Assembly: GCF_035610345.1 (NCBI RefSeq)
Contig: NZ_CP141212.1
Coordinates: 811,976 to 875,975, forward strand
Length of the DNA: 64,000 nt
DNA from: Sinorhizobium meliloti
Lineage (GTDB): Bacteria > Pseudomonadota > Alphaproteobacteria > Rhizobiales > Rhizobiaceae
Direction: 5' to 3'
This document shows positions 18,538-27,128 of the stretch, one piece after another. The translations under genes were made by a program, and so were the position numbers. The notes under the pieces were generated by a model. The model saw nothing but the letters and a program-made list of their open reading frames with translations. It had not been told where the DNA came from and made no database searches. Every line of letters begins with the position of its first letter. Position 1 is the stretch's first letter.

Positions 18538-19080
18538 TCAGCCGCGCTTCAGGTGCTCGTCGAGTCTCGGCATGATCTCGACGAAATTGCACGGCATGTG
18601 CCGGTAATCGAGTTGCTGCTTCAGGATTTCGTCCCAGGCATCCTTGCAGGCACCGGGGGATCCGGGCAGGACGAAGATGAACGTCGCGTTGGCGACCCCG
18701 CCCGTGGCTCGCGACTGGATCGTCGACGTGCCGATCTTCTCGTAAGAGATCCGGTGGAACACCTCCGAAAAGCCATCCATGCGTTTCTCGAAGAGCGGCT
18801 CCAGCGCTTCCGGCGTCACGTCGCGGCCCGTGAAGCCGGTGCCCCCGGTGGTGATGACGACGTCGATCGCGGCATCGAGCGTCCAGGCCTTTACCTGTCC
18901 GTAGATCTTCTCGCGCTCGTCGGGAACGATTGTCCGCGCCTCGAGCCGGTGGCCGGCCTCCCGTATTCTTGCTTCGAGCACATCGCCGGACTTGTCGTCC
19001 GCGCGTGTGCGCGTGTCCGAGACCGTGAGCACGGCGATGCCGATGGGAATGAAGGGGCGTCTTTCATCGAGGCCGGGCAT
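18538..19080 (-). CDS. moaB: Molybdenum cofactor biosynthesis protein B
   Basis: 180-residue MoaB/MogA-fold protein, acting in molybdopterin adenylylation or a related step. Signature blocks are IGIAVLTVSDTRTRADDKSG near the N-terminus, VVITTGGTGFTGRDVTPEAL mid-protein and FVLPGSPGACKDAW near the C-terminus. It lies 6 bases downstream of ispE on the same strand, so it is probably co-transcribed with it. Confidence 0.94.
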   Translation of the reverse strand: MPGLDERRPFIPIGIAVLTVSDTRTRADDKSGDVLEARIREAGHRLEARTIVPDEREKIYGQVKAWTLDAAIDVVITTGGTGFTGRDVTPEALEPLFEKRMDGFSEVFHRISYEKIGTSTIQSRATGGVANATFIFVLPGSPGACKDAWDEILKQQLDYRHMPCNFVEIMPRLDEHLKRG

Positions 19081-19086
19081 TTGGCG

Positions 19087-19992
19087 TTATCCTGATTTTC
19101 CCGCGGTTCGCGTCGCCTGAACGTACCATCGCGGGTGGTCGGCGGAAATGGTCTCAGCGGCACGCTCGGCGCTTTTCGTCCCCGTGAACAGTCCGAAGCA
19201 GGTGGCGCCTGAGCCGGACATCCGCACGAGCGCGGCGCCTGCATCGTGCAGTGCGTTCGAGACGGTTTCGATCATCGGCTCGTGCGCACGTGCCGGCGGC
19301 TCCAGATCGTTCCGCATGGCCGCCATGGCCGTCAGCCATTCGGCAGTCGAGCGGGCATCCTCAGGCAAGACCAGCGCAGGATTGGTCTTCCTGACGAGCG
19401 ATCGGAAGATAACCGGCGTGGAGACCGCGACGAGGGGGTTGACGAGGACGACGTCGAAGGGCGGCAGCTCGGGAAAAGGCGTGATCTCTTCGCCGATGCC
19501 TCTCGCGACGAGGGGGCCTCGGTCGAGACACATCGGAACGTCCGCGCCGAGCTGCAGCGCAAGGCTGTCGAGCCTTGCCGCTTCGACGGTCGCGCCCCAG
19601 AGCGACAGCAGCCCGCGCAGAGTCGCGGCGGCATCGGCCGAGCCGCCGCCGATCCCCGATGCTATCGGCAGGTTCTTCTCGAGATGCAGATGAACCGGGC
19701 CGGCCATTCCACCCTGCGCCGAAAGCTCGCGCCGCAACAGGTCCCGGGCGCGGAGCACGAGATTACCACCATTGCCCTCGGATGAAAGGTCGGTGGCGAA
19801 GCGGCCCGACACCGTGAAACGGTCCCTTTCCGCCGCGGTCAGCCCGACCCGGTCGCCACATTCGGCGAAGGTCACCAGGCTTTCCAGCAGATGGTGGCCG
19901 TCGGCGCGCTGCCCGACGACGTGCAGCGCGAGATTGATCTTGGCGGGCGCCGCAAAGGTCAGTGCGAAGCCCGGAATGCCGTCTGCCTGCAT
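19087..19992 (-). CDS. ispE: 4-diphosphocytidyl-2-C-methyl-D-erythritol kinase
   Basis: GHMP-family kinase of the MEP isoprenoid pathway, 301 residues from ATG 19992. N-terminal APAKINLALHV...DGHHLLESLV supplies the substrate motif. The ATP loop is LPIASGIGGGSADAAATLRGL and the third motif is VRMSGSGATCFGLF. The frame continues 21 codons upstream, but that overlaps the TPR gene. ATG 19992 starts 8 bases after the TPR stop; its ribosome site is weak, which suggests coupling. It acts in the same pathway as dxs at the right end of the window. Confidence 0.95.
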   Translation of the reverse strand: MQADGIPGFALTFAAPAKINLALHVVGQRADGHHLLESLVTFAECGDRVGLTAAERDRFTVSGRFATDLSSEGNGGNLVLRARDLLRRELSAQGGMAGPVHLHLEKNLPIASGIGGGSADAAATLRGLLSLWGATVEAARLDSLALQLGADVPMCLDRGPLVARGIGEEITPFPELPPFDVVLVNPLVAVSTPVIFRSLVRKTNPALVLPEDARSTAEWLTAMAAMRNDLEPPARAHEPMIETVSNALHDAGAALVRMSGSGATCFGLFTGTKSAERAAETISADHPRWYVQATRTAGKSG

Positions 19993-19999
19993 GTTACGG

Positions 20000-21823
20000 T
20001 CAGGACTTCTTGTCCGGCGCTGCCTCGGTCTTTTTCGGCAGTATTTCCTTGGCATCCGCCGCGGCCGGGACCGGTTCCTTAAGCGGCGGCAGACCGTTTT
20101 CGATCTTCGCCTTGATCTTCGGAATTTCCGCTTCCTCGGGCTTCAGTTCCAGCGCCTGATTCCACTGGAACACGGCTTCGAGCTTGCGGCCGACGCGCCA
20201 GTAGGCATCGCCGAGGTGGTCGTTGATCGTCGCGTCGCCGGCCATCAGTTCGGCAGCGCGCTCGAGCTCGGTCACAGCCTCGTCGAACCGGTTCATGCGG
20301 AAATAGGCCCATCCGAGCGAGTCGACGATATAGCCGTCGTCGGGCTTGAGCTCGACCGCCTTGCGGATCATCTCAAGCCCGTCCTCGAGGTTGATGTTCA
20401 TATCGACCCAGGAATAGCCGAGATAGTTCAGAACCTGCGGCTGATCCGGGTTGAGCTCCAGTGCCTTGCGAAAGTTCGGCTCGGCCTTTTCCCAGAGCTT
20501 CTGGCGTTCGTAGGCAATGCCGCGCTGGAAGAAGACGGTCCAGTCGCTCCTCTTCGGCACGGGGCCGATCGCGGCGACCGCACGGTCGTAAAGCTCGCCC
20601 ATCTCCTTGTAGTCCTTGGCGTCGGAAAGCACGCTGCCATAGGCGAGATAGTTGCGGATGTTCTTGGGATCGACGTCGATCAGCCCTTTGAGATGCTTTT
20701 TCGCCTCGTCTACCTTGCCGATGCCGGCGAGGCTGAGGCCAAGCTGAAGTTCGGAAAGGCGGCGCATCGGCGAGCTCTCCGGCACGCTCTTGTAAAGCGC
20801 TATCGCCTCTTCCGGCTTTTTGAGGTTTTCGGCGATGCCGCCGAGCATCACGAGAATATCGGCGCTTTCCGGGTCGAGCCGACGCGCCGTCTGAAGGTAG
20901 AGCGAAACGATGTCTTCCGCGCCTTCGCGGTTGAGCGCGCCACCGATCGAAAAGAGAACGGCGGCCGCACCCTGCACGGCGTTGCGTACCTGCTGCTCCT
21001 GCGGCTTCCCTTCCTCGACACTCTTCCTCAGCGCCTCGAGCGGAGTGTAGTTGTTGACGAGGCTTTCGCCGACAGCGATCGTATCCAACGCCTTCTGCTT
21101 GTTGCCTTCGCGCGCTTCGAATCGCGCCAGCGCCTCGACGGCCCGCATGAAAGTGTCCGGCGCGGCGCCGCCGCCTTCTCGGTCAAGAATGGCGTCGTTG
21201 AGCCGGGCGCGCGCCGTCGTCTTGTCGCCGGCCGCAAGCGCAATCGCCCCCGCATGATAGTTCCTGAAGATCCGGAACCATTCCGGGCCATCCAAATTCT
21301 TGATCTGCGCCAGCGCTTCCTTCGGTCGGCCCTGGCCGAACTTGGCCCAGGCGGAAAGCAGCGAGCTCATCAGCCGGTCGAGATCGTTCGGACCGTCGTA
21401 GTTCAAGAGCTTTTGCGCGTTGCGGTATTCTCGCTTGCGGATGGCTTCGATCGCGCGGACCACCGTGGTGATCCTTTCGACGGCGGGATCCGATTTCAGC
21501 TCTTCGGCGATCTTGGCGCCTTCATCGAACTTGCCGCTCATCAGCAGCGTGATCATCAGCCGCTGCTTGACATCGTTATTGCCGGGCTCGAACCTGAGTG
21601 CGGTGCGATAGAGTTCGGTTGCCGCCGCAAAGTCGCGATCGACGTCTGCCGTGCGCGCCGCAAGGAATGCGCCGGCAAAGGTGTTGACGCTCCTGATGTC
21701 GAAAGGCTCGGCGTCTTCGACCGGCGCCTTCTCCTCGGCAAAGGCCTGCTGGTTGCCGGTCACCGTTGCAAGAACCAGCATTGCCGCGCCGCTGAGAAGG
21801 CGAAGGAATGTATTCTGCCGCAT
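20000..21823 (-). CDS. Exported tetratricopeptide repeat protein
   Basis: 607 residues from ATG 21823 (AAAGG site). The N-terminal signal peptide MRQNTFLRLLSGAAMLVLAT ends near AFAEE. The rest is a chain of TPR-type helices. Clear repeats near the C-terminus include AEPNFRKALELNPDQPQVLNYLG, a following unit with LEMIRKAVELKPDDGYIVDSLGW, then NRFDEAVTELERAAEL and EAVFQWNQALELKPEEAEI. The tail is Lys/Ala/Pro-rich. Probable periplasmic or outer-membrane scaffold. It sits between a prenyl diphosphate synthase and ispE, an order common in Rhizobiales. Confidence 0.9.
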   Translation of the reverse strand: MRQNTFLRLLSGAAMLVLATVTGNQQAFAEEKAPVEDAEPFDIRSVNTFAGAFLAARTADVDRDFAAATELYRTALRFEPGNNDVKQRLMITLLMSGKFDEGAKIAEELKSDPAVERITTVVRAIEAIRKREYRNAQKLLNYDGPNDLDRLMSSLLSAWAKFGQGRPKEALAQIKNLDGPEWFRIFRNYHAGAIALAAGDKTTARARLNDAILDREGGGAAPDTFMRAVEALARFEAREGNKQKALDTIAVGESLVNNYTPLEALRKSVEEGKPQEQQVRNAVQGAAAVLFSIGGALNREGAEDIVSLYLQTARRLDPESADILVMLGGIAENLKKPEEAIALYKSVPESSPMRRLSELQLGLSLAGIGKVDEAKKHLKGLIDVDPKNIRNYLAYGSVLSDAKDYKEMGELYDRAVAAIGPVPKRSDWTVFFQRGIAYERQKLWEKAEPNFRKALELNPDQPQVLNYLGYSWVDMNINLEDGLEMIRKAVELKPDDGYIVDSLGWAYFRMNRFDEAVTELERAAELMAGDATINDHLGDAYWRVGRKLEAVFQWNQALELKPEEAEIPKIKAKIENGLPPLKEPVPAAADAKEILPKKTEAAPDKKS

Positions 21824-22023
21824 ATCAAACCTTTCATTGCCGGTGGTACGATTGGAGACGCCACCGCTGGTTGGCCCGGAGCCGATTGGAAATCGGGCGC
21901 AAGTCTTCAAGAATAGAATGGCTTTTTTGGCGCAGCGCGGCAAGAAAATCCTCCGGAGAGGTCTTCGTCCGCCGCTGCTGCGGCGCCGGGTCCCGTGCCG
22001 GAAGCGTAAGCCTCGCGGCAACA

Positions 22024-22080
22024 CTTTGAATTGCTGCATGTTTCTGCCCTTGGATCGGCCGCGATGCAAGGAAACATGAA
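22024..22080. repeat. Palindromic repeat, family of about 55 bases (copy 1)
   Basis: Starts CTTTGAATTGCTGCATG and ends AAGGAAACATGAAG; the inner palindrome is GGATCGGCCGCGATGC. Related copies are at 24293-24350, 25335-25380, 27042-27099 and 40705-40803. It lies just 3' of the prenyl synthase stop and upstream of the TPR gene. Confidence 0.8.
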
Positions 22081-22085
22081 GTGGC

Positions 22086-23102
22086 TCAGCTTACCCGATC
22101 GATGCAGAAATCGATCACCTCGACGAGCGCCGATTTCCATGGGGAAGCCGGCAGCGGCGCGAGCGCGTCGCGGGCGATCGTACCGTAGTGTTTGGCACGG
22201 GCGATCGTATCCGTAAGGCCGCCGTAGCGACGGATGAGACCCAGCGCCTTTTCGAGATTTGCCGCGTCGCTTGCGCCGCCCTCGATCGCCTCGCGCCAGA
22301 ACGCCCGGTCTTGCGGCGTCCCGCGGCGATAGGAGAGAATGACAGGCAGCGTGATCTTGCCTTCGCGAAAATCGTCTCCAACATTCTTGCCGAGATCGCT
22401 CGACGTTCCGCCATAGTCGAGAACGTCGTCGACCAGCTGGAAGGCAAGGCCGAGATTGGTGCCGTAGGATTTCAGCGCGTTGCGGTCGGCTTTGCTTCCG
22501 CCTGCGACGATCGGCCCGACCTCGGAGGCGGCGGCGAAGAGGGCCGCTGTCTTGGCGCGGATAACCTGCAGATAGTCGTCCTCGGTCGTCTCCATGTTCT
22601 TGGCGACCGAAAGCTGCAGGACCTCGCCCTCCGCGATCACCGATGCGGCGGTCGAAAGGACGTCGAGCGCATCGATCGAGCCGACGTCGACCATCATGCG
22701 GAAAGCCTGCCCGAGCAGGAAATCGCCGACGAGCACGCTTGCCTGATTGCCCCAGATCGTCCGCGCCGTCGATTTGCCGCGCCTCAGATCGCTCTCGTCG
22801 ACCACGTCGTCGTGCAAAAGGGTCGCCGTGTGCATGAACTCGACGCTGGTCGCGAGCTTGATGTGACCATCGCCCTCATAGCCGAACATCGAAGCGGCTG
22901 CGAGCGTCAGCATCGGCCGGAGCCGTTTGCCGCCCGAGGAAATCAGGTGGTTGGCGACTTCCGGGATCATCTGGACGTCGGAACCCGCCTTGGAAAGAAT
23001 GAGCTGGTTGACCCGCTCCATGTCGGACAGCGTCAGGTCGACAAGCGGCTTCACAGATGCCTGTTTGTTTTTATTGTCTTCCAGCGGTATCACTACGCCC
23101 AA
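22086..23102 (-). CDS. ispB: Long-chain (octa/decaprenyl) diphosphate synthase
   Basis: 338-residue trans-prenyltransferase that makes the ubiquinone side chain. The first Asp-rich motif is DDVVD (98-102) and the second is DDVLD (225-229), with GGKRLRP, GDFLLGQAF and the FQLVDD block. TTG 23102 has AGGAG 8 bases upstream and is preferred over an in-frame GTG three codons later. Chain length cannot be read; Sinorhizobium uses mainly ubiquinone-10, so decaprenyl is possible. Its product is the partner substrate for UbiA at 41992. Confidence 0.94.
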   Translation of the reverse strand: MGVVIPLEDNKNKQASVKPLVDLTLSDMERVNQLILSKAGSDVQMIPEVANHLISSGGKRLRPMLTLAAASMFGYEGDGHIKLATSVEFMHTATLLHDDVVDESDLRRGKSTARTIWGNQASVLVGDFLLGQAFRMMVDVGSIDALDVLSTAASVIAEGEVLQLSVAKNMETTEDDYLQVIRAKTAALFAAASEVGPIVAGGSKADRNALKSYGTNLGLAFQLVDDVLDYGGTSSDLGKNVGDDFREGKITLPVILSYRRGTPQDRAFWREAIEGGASDAANLEKALGLIRRYGGLTDTIARAKHYGTIARDALAPLPASPWKSALVEVIDFCIDRVS

Positions 23103-23209
23103 CGCCCGGACTCCTGTTTCGTTGCGGGTTCGACAATAGAAAGAGGGGCTTCGGGCGGCAAGAGGCGAATTGTCCCGCCCGCAGCTTTAAGACAGGAAAA
23201 TAGAGCCGG

Positions 23210-23431
23210 ATGAAAGAGCTGATCCGCACCAATGATGCCGTCCTTCTTTCCTTTGCGGAAAGCCTGATGAAGGATGCCGGGATCGGATGCTTCATCGCCG
23301 ATCAGGACATGAGCATACTCGAAGGATCGCTCGGCCTCCTGCCGCGGCGCTTCCTGGTCGCTGAGGACGATGCCAACCGGGCGCGGCGCATTCTGATCGA
23401 TGCGGGCCTTGAACGGGAATTGCGGCAATGA
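23210..23431 (+). CDS. DUF2007 family small protein
   Basis: 73 residues, MKELIRTNDAVLLSFAESL, then DAGIGCFIADQDMSILEG and a C-terminal RRFLVAEDDANRARRILIDAG. This is the DUF2007 (putative signal-transducing) pattern. Its 3' end overlaps the open frame of the methyltransferase, whose likely start is 34 bases downstream. It is divergent from the prenyl synthase. No function is established. Confidence 0.85.
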   Translation: MKELIRTNDAVLLSFAESLMKDAGIGCFIADQDMSILEGSLGLLPRRFLVAEDDANRARRILIDAGLERELRQ

Positions 23432-23465
23432 TCGGCTGCGGCCCTTCCGCGAGGCGGAAAGCGGC

Positions 23466-24236
23466 ATGACGGGAATTCCGGAGACGGTGGATGCTTTCCA
23501 CCGCGGCAGGTTCCACCTGATCCAGCCTCTGGGTCAGGGGCACCGTTCGGGAATGGATGCGATGCTGGTCGCATCCCTCGTTTCCTGCCGCAGCGCGTGC
23601 CGCGTCGCCGATCTCGGCGCCGGCGCCGGTGCGGCCGGCCTGGCCGTCGCGTCGCGGATCGAGGAGGCCGAAGTGCTGCTGGTCGAGCGTTCGCCGGTCA
23701 TGGCGGATTTTGCGCGCCGCAGCCTCGCATTGCCTGAGAACGCGCATCTTGCCGGCCGGGTCTCGGTGCTCGAAGCCGATGTCGCGCTGAGCGGCAAGGC
23801 GCGCGCGGCCGCGGGTCTCCCGGACGACACATTCGACCACGTGATCATGAACCCACCCTTCAACGACGCCGCGGATCGCAGGACGCCCGACCGGCTGAAG
23901 GCGGAGGCCCATGCAATGAGCGGCGACCTGTTCGAAGCGTGGATCAAAACGGCCGGAGCAATCATGAAGCCGGGCGGGCAGCTTTCCCTGATCGCCCGGC
24001 CCGAATCGATCGCCGGGATCATCGAAGCCTGCGGCCGCCGCTTCGGCGGCATAGAGATCACCCCGCTTCTGCCGCGGGCAGGCGAAAATGCCGTGCGCAT
24101 CCTCGTATCCGCGATCAAGCAGAGCCGCAAGCGGCTGGCGCTGCGCGCGCCGCTCGTGATGCACGGGGAGGGCCACCGGTTCTCGCCCGAGGTCGACGAT
24201 CTCAACAACGGCCGCGCGGCCTATCATCGCCGATGA
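23466..24236 (+). CDS. tRNA1(Val) A37 N6-methyltransferase-like protein
   Basis: 256 residues, start ATG 23466. SAM-binding motif VADLGAGAGAAGLAVASR (about 47-64) and the N6-adenine motif NPPFND (about 128-133). The order HRGRFHLIQPLGQGHRSGMDAMLVA at the N-terminus is that of the TrmN6/YfiC family. The substrate assignment rests on family resemblance only. It follows the DUF2007 gene on the same strand. Confidence 0.85.
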   Translation: MTGIPETVDAFHRGRFHLIQPLGQGHRSGMDAMLVASLVSCRSACRVADLGAGAGAAGLAVASRIEEAEVLLVERSPVMADFARRSLALPENAHLAGRVSVLEADVALSGKARAAAGLPDDTFDHVIMNPPFNDAADRRTPDRLKAEAHAMSGDLFEAWIKTAGAIMKPGGQLSLIARPESIAGIIEACGRRFGGIEITPLLPRAGENAVRILVSAIKQSRKRLALRAPLVMHGEGHRFSPEVDDLNNGRAAYHRR

Positions 24237-24292
24237 TTAACCGTAAGCAGGGCATTGCGTTTGCGACGCCAATGCATACATGCACGACGACG

Positions 24293-24350
24293 ATTTGGAT
24301 TGCTGCATGTCTTTGTTCTTAAATCGGCTAGGATTTAAGAAGATATGCAG
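24293..24350. repeat. Palindromic repeat (copy 2)
   Basis: GGATTGCTGCATGTCTTTG, then CTTAAATCGGCTAGGATTTAAG, then AGATATGCAGA. The inner arms CTTAAATC/GATTTAAG form a clear stem. It lies 25 bases before the ATG of the S49 peptidase, so it is in its 5' leader if the promoter is upstream. Confidence 0.82.
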
Positions 24351-24374
24351 AGATTGCAGCGGGCAGGAGTTGAA

Positions 24375-25241
24375 ATGGCCGGATTCTTCAGAAAGCTGAT
24401 GCCGAAGCGCTTCCGCAGGGATGGTGTGACGATTCCGGCGATCAGGCTGCATGGCGCAATCATGGCCGGCGGCAGCCCGCTCCGCCCGGCTCTCAATCTT
24501 GCGACGGTTGCGCCGCTGCTCGAAAAGGCCTTCTCCGTCAAAGAGGCCCCGGCCGTTGCCATCTCCATCAACTCTCCGGGCGGTTCGCCGGTGCAGTCCC
24601 GTCTTATCTATCAGCGCATCCGCGATCTCGCGCAGGAGAAGAGGAAGCGCGTGCTGATCTTCGTCGAGGACGTGGCGGCTTCCGGTGGTTACATGATCGC
24701 ACTGGCCGGCGATGAGATCATCGCCGATCCGACCTCGATCGTCGGCTCGATCGGCGTCGTTTCGGGCGGCTTCGGTTTCCCCGATCTCCTGAAGAAGATC
24801 GGCGTCGAGAGACGGGTCTACACGGCGGGCGAAAACAAGGTGGTTCTCGATCCTTTCCAGCCGGAGAAGGAGCGTGACATCGAATTTCTCAAAGGCCTGC
24901 AGCTCGAGATCCACGACATCTTCATTCAGATGGTCAAGAGCAGGCGCGGTTCGCTCCTGGCCGACCATCCCGATCTTTTCTCGGGGCTGTTCTGGACGGG
25001 GCAACGTGGCCAGGAACTCGGCCTGGTCGATGCTCTCGGCGACATGCGGGGCGAGGTGAAGAAGCGCTATGGAGAAAAAGCGCGGCTCGAGCTGATCCAG
25101 CCGGCCCGAAGCCTCTTCGGGCGACGTCAGCCCGGAGCAGCCGTAGCCGGAGCAATCGCGGGGCCGCTCGTCGCAACGGCGGCTGCAGGTCTTGTCGACG
25201 CCGTCGAGGAACGGGCGCTCTGGGCGCGTTTCGGTCTTTGA
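24375..25241 (+). CDS. S49 family (SppA/SohB-like) serine peptidase
   Basis: 288 residues from ATG 24375, which follows AGGAG. Family blocks are IPAIRLHGAIMAGG (about 19-32), INSPGGSPVQS, FVEDVAASGGYMIALAGDEI with the nucleophile Ser in ASGG, GSIGVVSGGFGF, and the Lys region TAGENKVVLDPF. It is a half-length SppA-type peptidase of the signal-peptide/membrane-protein clearing group. There is no N-terminal signal sequence; a hydrophobic Ala-rich stretch near the C-terminus (AGAIAGPLVATAAAGLV) may contact the membrane. Confidence 0.9.
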   Translation: MAGFFRKLMPKRFRRDGVTIPAIRLHGAIMAGGSPLRPALNLATVAPLLEKAFSVKEAPAVAISINSPGGSPVQSRLIYQRIRDLAQEKRKRVLIFVEDVAASGGYMIALAGDEIIADPTSIVGSIGVVSGGFGFPDLLKKIGVERRVYTAGENKVVLDPFQPEKERDIEFLKGLQLEIHDIFIQMVKSRRGSLLADHPDLFSGLFWTGQRGQELGLVDALGDMRGEVKKRYGEKARLELIQPARSLFGRRQPGAAVAGAIAGPLVATAAAGLVDAVEERALWARFGL

Positions 25242-25334
25242 ACCGGCCCCGTTTCTTGCGTGAGCGTGTGTTTTTGAAGAACGGTCTCGCGGCAGCATCT
25301 GGCCAGTACCGCATGAGCGCGCTAACACTGCGAT

Positions 25335-25380
25335 TTGCTGCATCCCCTCGCGCCATCGTTCCATCGGAGGGATATGCAGA
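25335..25380. repeat. Variant of the palindromic repeat (copy 3, diverged)
   Basis: TTGCTGCATCCCCTC ... GGAGGGATATGCAGA keeps the CTGCAT/ATGCAG ends and pairs CCCCTC with GGAGGG, but the middle differs from the other copies. It ends directly before the GGAGGAACC ribosome site of the next gene. Confidence 0.55.
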
Positions 25381-25389
25381 GGAGGAACC

Positions 25390-25581
25390 ATGCCGCAGAT
25401 CATCCTGCTTCTGATTATCGCCGTCATCGCCTGGATCGGCTATCGCAAGTTCGTCGCGGACGCCGAGAAGCTGACGCGTCAGCGTGAGCGCCTGCGCCGG
25501 CAGCGCGAGACTGGCGCAAACGGCACGCTCGTCAAGGACGCCGAGACCGGCGAGTACCGCCTGAAGCGCGACGACGAGTGA
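25390..25581 (+). CDS. Small single-pass membrane protein
   Basis: 63 residues. An N-terminal membrane helix (IILLLIIAVIAWIGY) is followed by a basic, Arg/Lys/Glu-rich cytoplasmic coil ending YRLKRDDE. It has a strong GAGGA ribosome site. The family is not recognised beyond a small conserved alphaproteobacterial protein. It lies 99 bases before glyQ and is probably part of its transcript. Confidence 0.75.
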   Translation: MPQIILLLIIAVIAWIGYRKFVADAEKLTRQRERLRRQRETGANGTLVKDAETGEYRLKRDDE

Positions 25582-25680
25582 GGCTGCCTGACCGAATACC
25601 GGCGGGTGAAGGCGCTTGACCCTCGCCCTGCGGCATGGCACCTGTCCCCGCAAATCTTGACGAATTCGGACCCGGATCCC

Positions 25681-26643
25681 ATGACGATTGCACCCCTCCC
25701 GGACCACATGAACCCGAAGCGCTCCTTTCAGGCTCTGATCCTGACGCTGCACAACTATTGGGCCGACAAGGGTTGCGCCGTGCTTCAGCCCTACGACATG
25801 GAGGTCGGCGCAGGCACGTTCCATCCGGCGACGACCCTCAGGGCGCTCGGGCCGAAGCCATGGCGCGCCGCCTATGTGCAGCCGTCGAGGCGCCCGACCG
25901 ACGGTCGCTACGGCGAAAATCCCAACCGGCTGCAGCACTATTACCAGTATCAGGTGATCTTGAAGCCCAACCCTTCCAATCTGCAGGAGCTTTATCTCGG
26001 CTCGCTCGAGGCGATCGGCCTCGATCCGCTGCTGCACGATATCCGTTTCGTCGAGGACGACTGGGAGAGCCCGACGCTCGGCGCCTGGGGCCTCGGCTGG
26101 GAATGCTGGTGCGATGGCATGGAAGTGTCGCAGTTCACCTATTTCCAGCAGGTTTGCGGCATCGAATGCTCTCCGGTTTCCGGCGAACTGACCTACGGCC
26201 TCGAGCGCCTAGCGATGTATGTCCAGGGCGTCGACAATGTTTACGACCTCAACTTCAACGGCCGCGAGGGCGCCGAGAAGATCAGCTATGGCGATGTCTT
26301 TCTGCAGGCGGAGCAGGAATATTCGCGGCACAATTTCGAATACGCCAACACGGCGATGCTGCATCAGCATTTCATCGATGCGGAAAAGGAATGCCTGGCG
26401 TTGCTGGCCGCCGGTGCGCCTGATGACTCCAGCAACAACCGCCTGCACAAATGCGTCTTCCCCGCCTATGACCAGTGCATCAAGGCGAGCCACGTCTTCA
26501 ATCTTCTGGATGCCCGGGGCGTGATTTCGGTGACCGAGCGCCAGAGCTACATCCTGCGCGTGCGTACGCTCGCGAAAGCCTGCGGCGAAGCCTTCCTGCT
26601 GACCGAGGCCGGCGGCGCCAACTGGAACAGGGAAGCGGCCTGA
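25681..26643 (+). CDS. glyQ: Glycyl-tRNA synthetase alpha subunit
   Basis: Charges tRNA-Gly as an alpha2beta2 enzyme together with glyS. 320 residues from ATG 25681; ATG 25708 (MNPKRSFQ) is an alternative nearer the usual length. Conserved blocks are [75 protein letters not shown] and [14 protein letters not shown]. glyS is 3.2 kb downstream, with a lemA-DUF2207 pair in between, an unusual interruption. Confidence 0.97.
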   Translation: MTIAPLPDHMNPKRSFQALILTLHNYWADKGCAVLQPYDMEVGAGTFHPATTLRALGPKPWRAAYVQPSRRPTDGRYGENPNRLQHYYQYQVILKPNPSNLQELYLGSLEAIGLDPLLHDIRFVEDDWESPTLGAWGLGWECWCDGMEVSQFTYFQQVCGIECSPVSGELTYGLERLAMYVQGVDNVYDLNFNGREGAEKISYGDVFLQAEQEYSRHNFEYANTAMLHQHFIDAEKECLALLAAGAPDDSSNNRLHKCVFPAYDQCIKASHVFNLLDARGVISVTERQSYILRVRTLAKACGEAFLLTEAGGANWNREAA

Positions 26644-26889
26644 TCAGGAGGTCGCGGAGGTCCTCCAGCCGCATGGCGGGGCAAGCGGGTCCGATCGCTG
26701 CGAGCAGATGTGCTCGCTCCCGTCGAGCCGCCACTTCGGCGCCGGCGCTCTGACGCTCGACAACTCGCCGGCATAGATTTGCAGCGCGCGGCGCACACCG
26801 CTCGGCCTTTCGATCGGACCCGCGCTTGCATGGGTCGCGAAAAGGGCGGCAAAGGCGATCACGTTGATGAAGCTCACGGGGGTGTTCAT
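26644..26889 (-). CDS. Small putative secreted protein (doubtful)
   Basis: 81 residues on the minus strand, abutting the glyQ stop from the opposite side. The first 23 residues (MNTPVSFINVIAFAALFATH...) look like a cleavable signal peptide ending at AxA-G. The remainder has two cysteines about 15 residues apart and no known domain. The ribosome site is poor. It may be real because the signal peptide is convincing, but it could be chance. Confidence 0.4.
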   Translation of the reverse strand: MNTPVSFINVIAFAALFATHASAGPIERPSGVRRALQIYAGELSSVRAPAPKWRLDGSEHICSQRSDPLAPPCGWRTSATS

Positions 26890-27041
26890 GGCGGCACTAA
26901 GCGTTGAGGTTGTTCGATGGATAGACTATCGAGCATCCGCCGACGCGTTGCCGTTACCGGTGGAACAGCCTGAGGCTGCAGACGTCGGCACCACCCGTTC
27001 GGCAGGGGCTGGGGGCGGTCTTGTGATCGGCCGCTGTAGAA

Positions 27042-27099
27042 CTTTGAATTGCTGACAGGTTTGTTCTTGAATCGAATAGAATTTAAGAAAACATGCAGT
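27042..27099. repeat. Palindromic repeat (copy 4)
   Basis: CTTTGAATTGCTGACAGG, then TTCTTGAATCGAATAGAATTTAAG and AAACATGCAGTA. It ends 30 bases before the lemA start, again directly 5' of a gene, and carries the same CTTGAATC/GAATTTAAG inner stem. Confidence 0.82.
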
Positions 27100-27128
27100 A
27101 GGATCGCCGTGATCCAAAGGAGGGTTTG

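Noticed and set aside
19772..21916. Long plus-strand frame opposite ispE and the TPR gene
   Set aside because: Antisense artefact; the minus strand carries convincing TPR repeats and GHMP kinase motifs.
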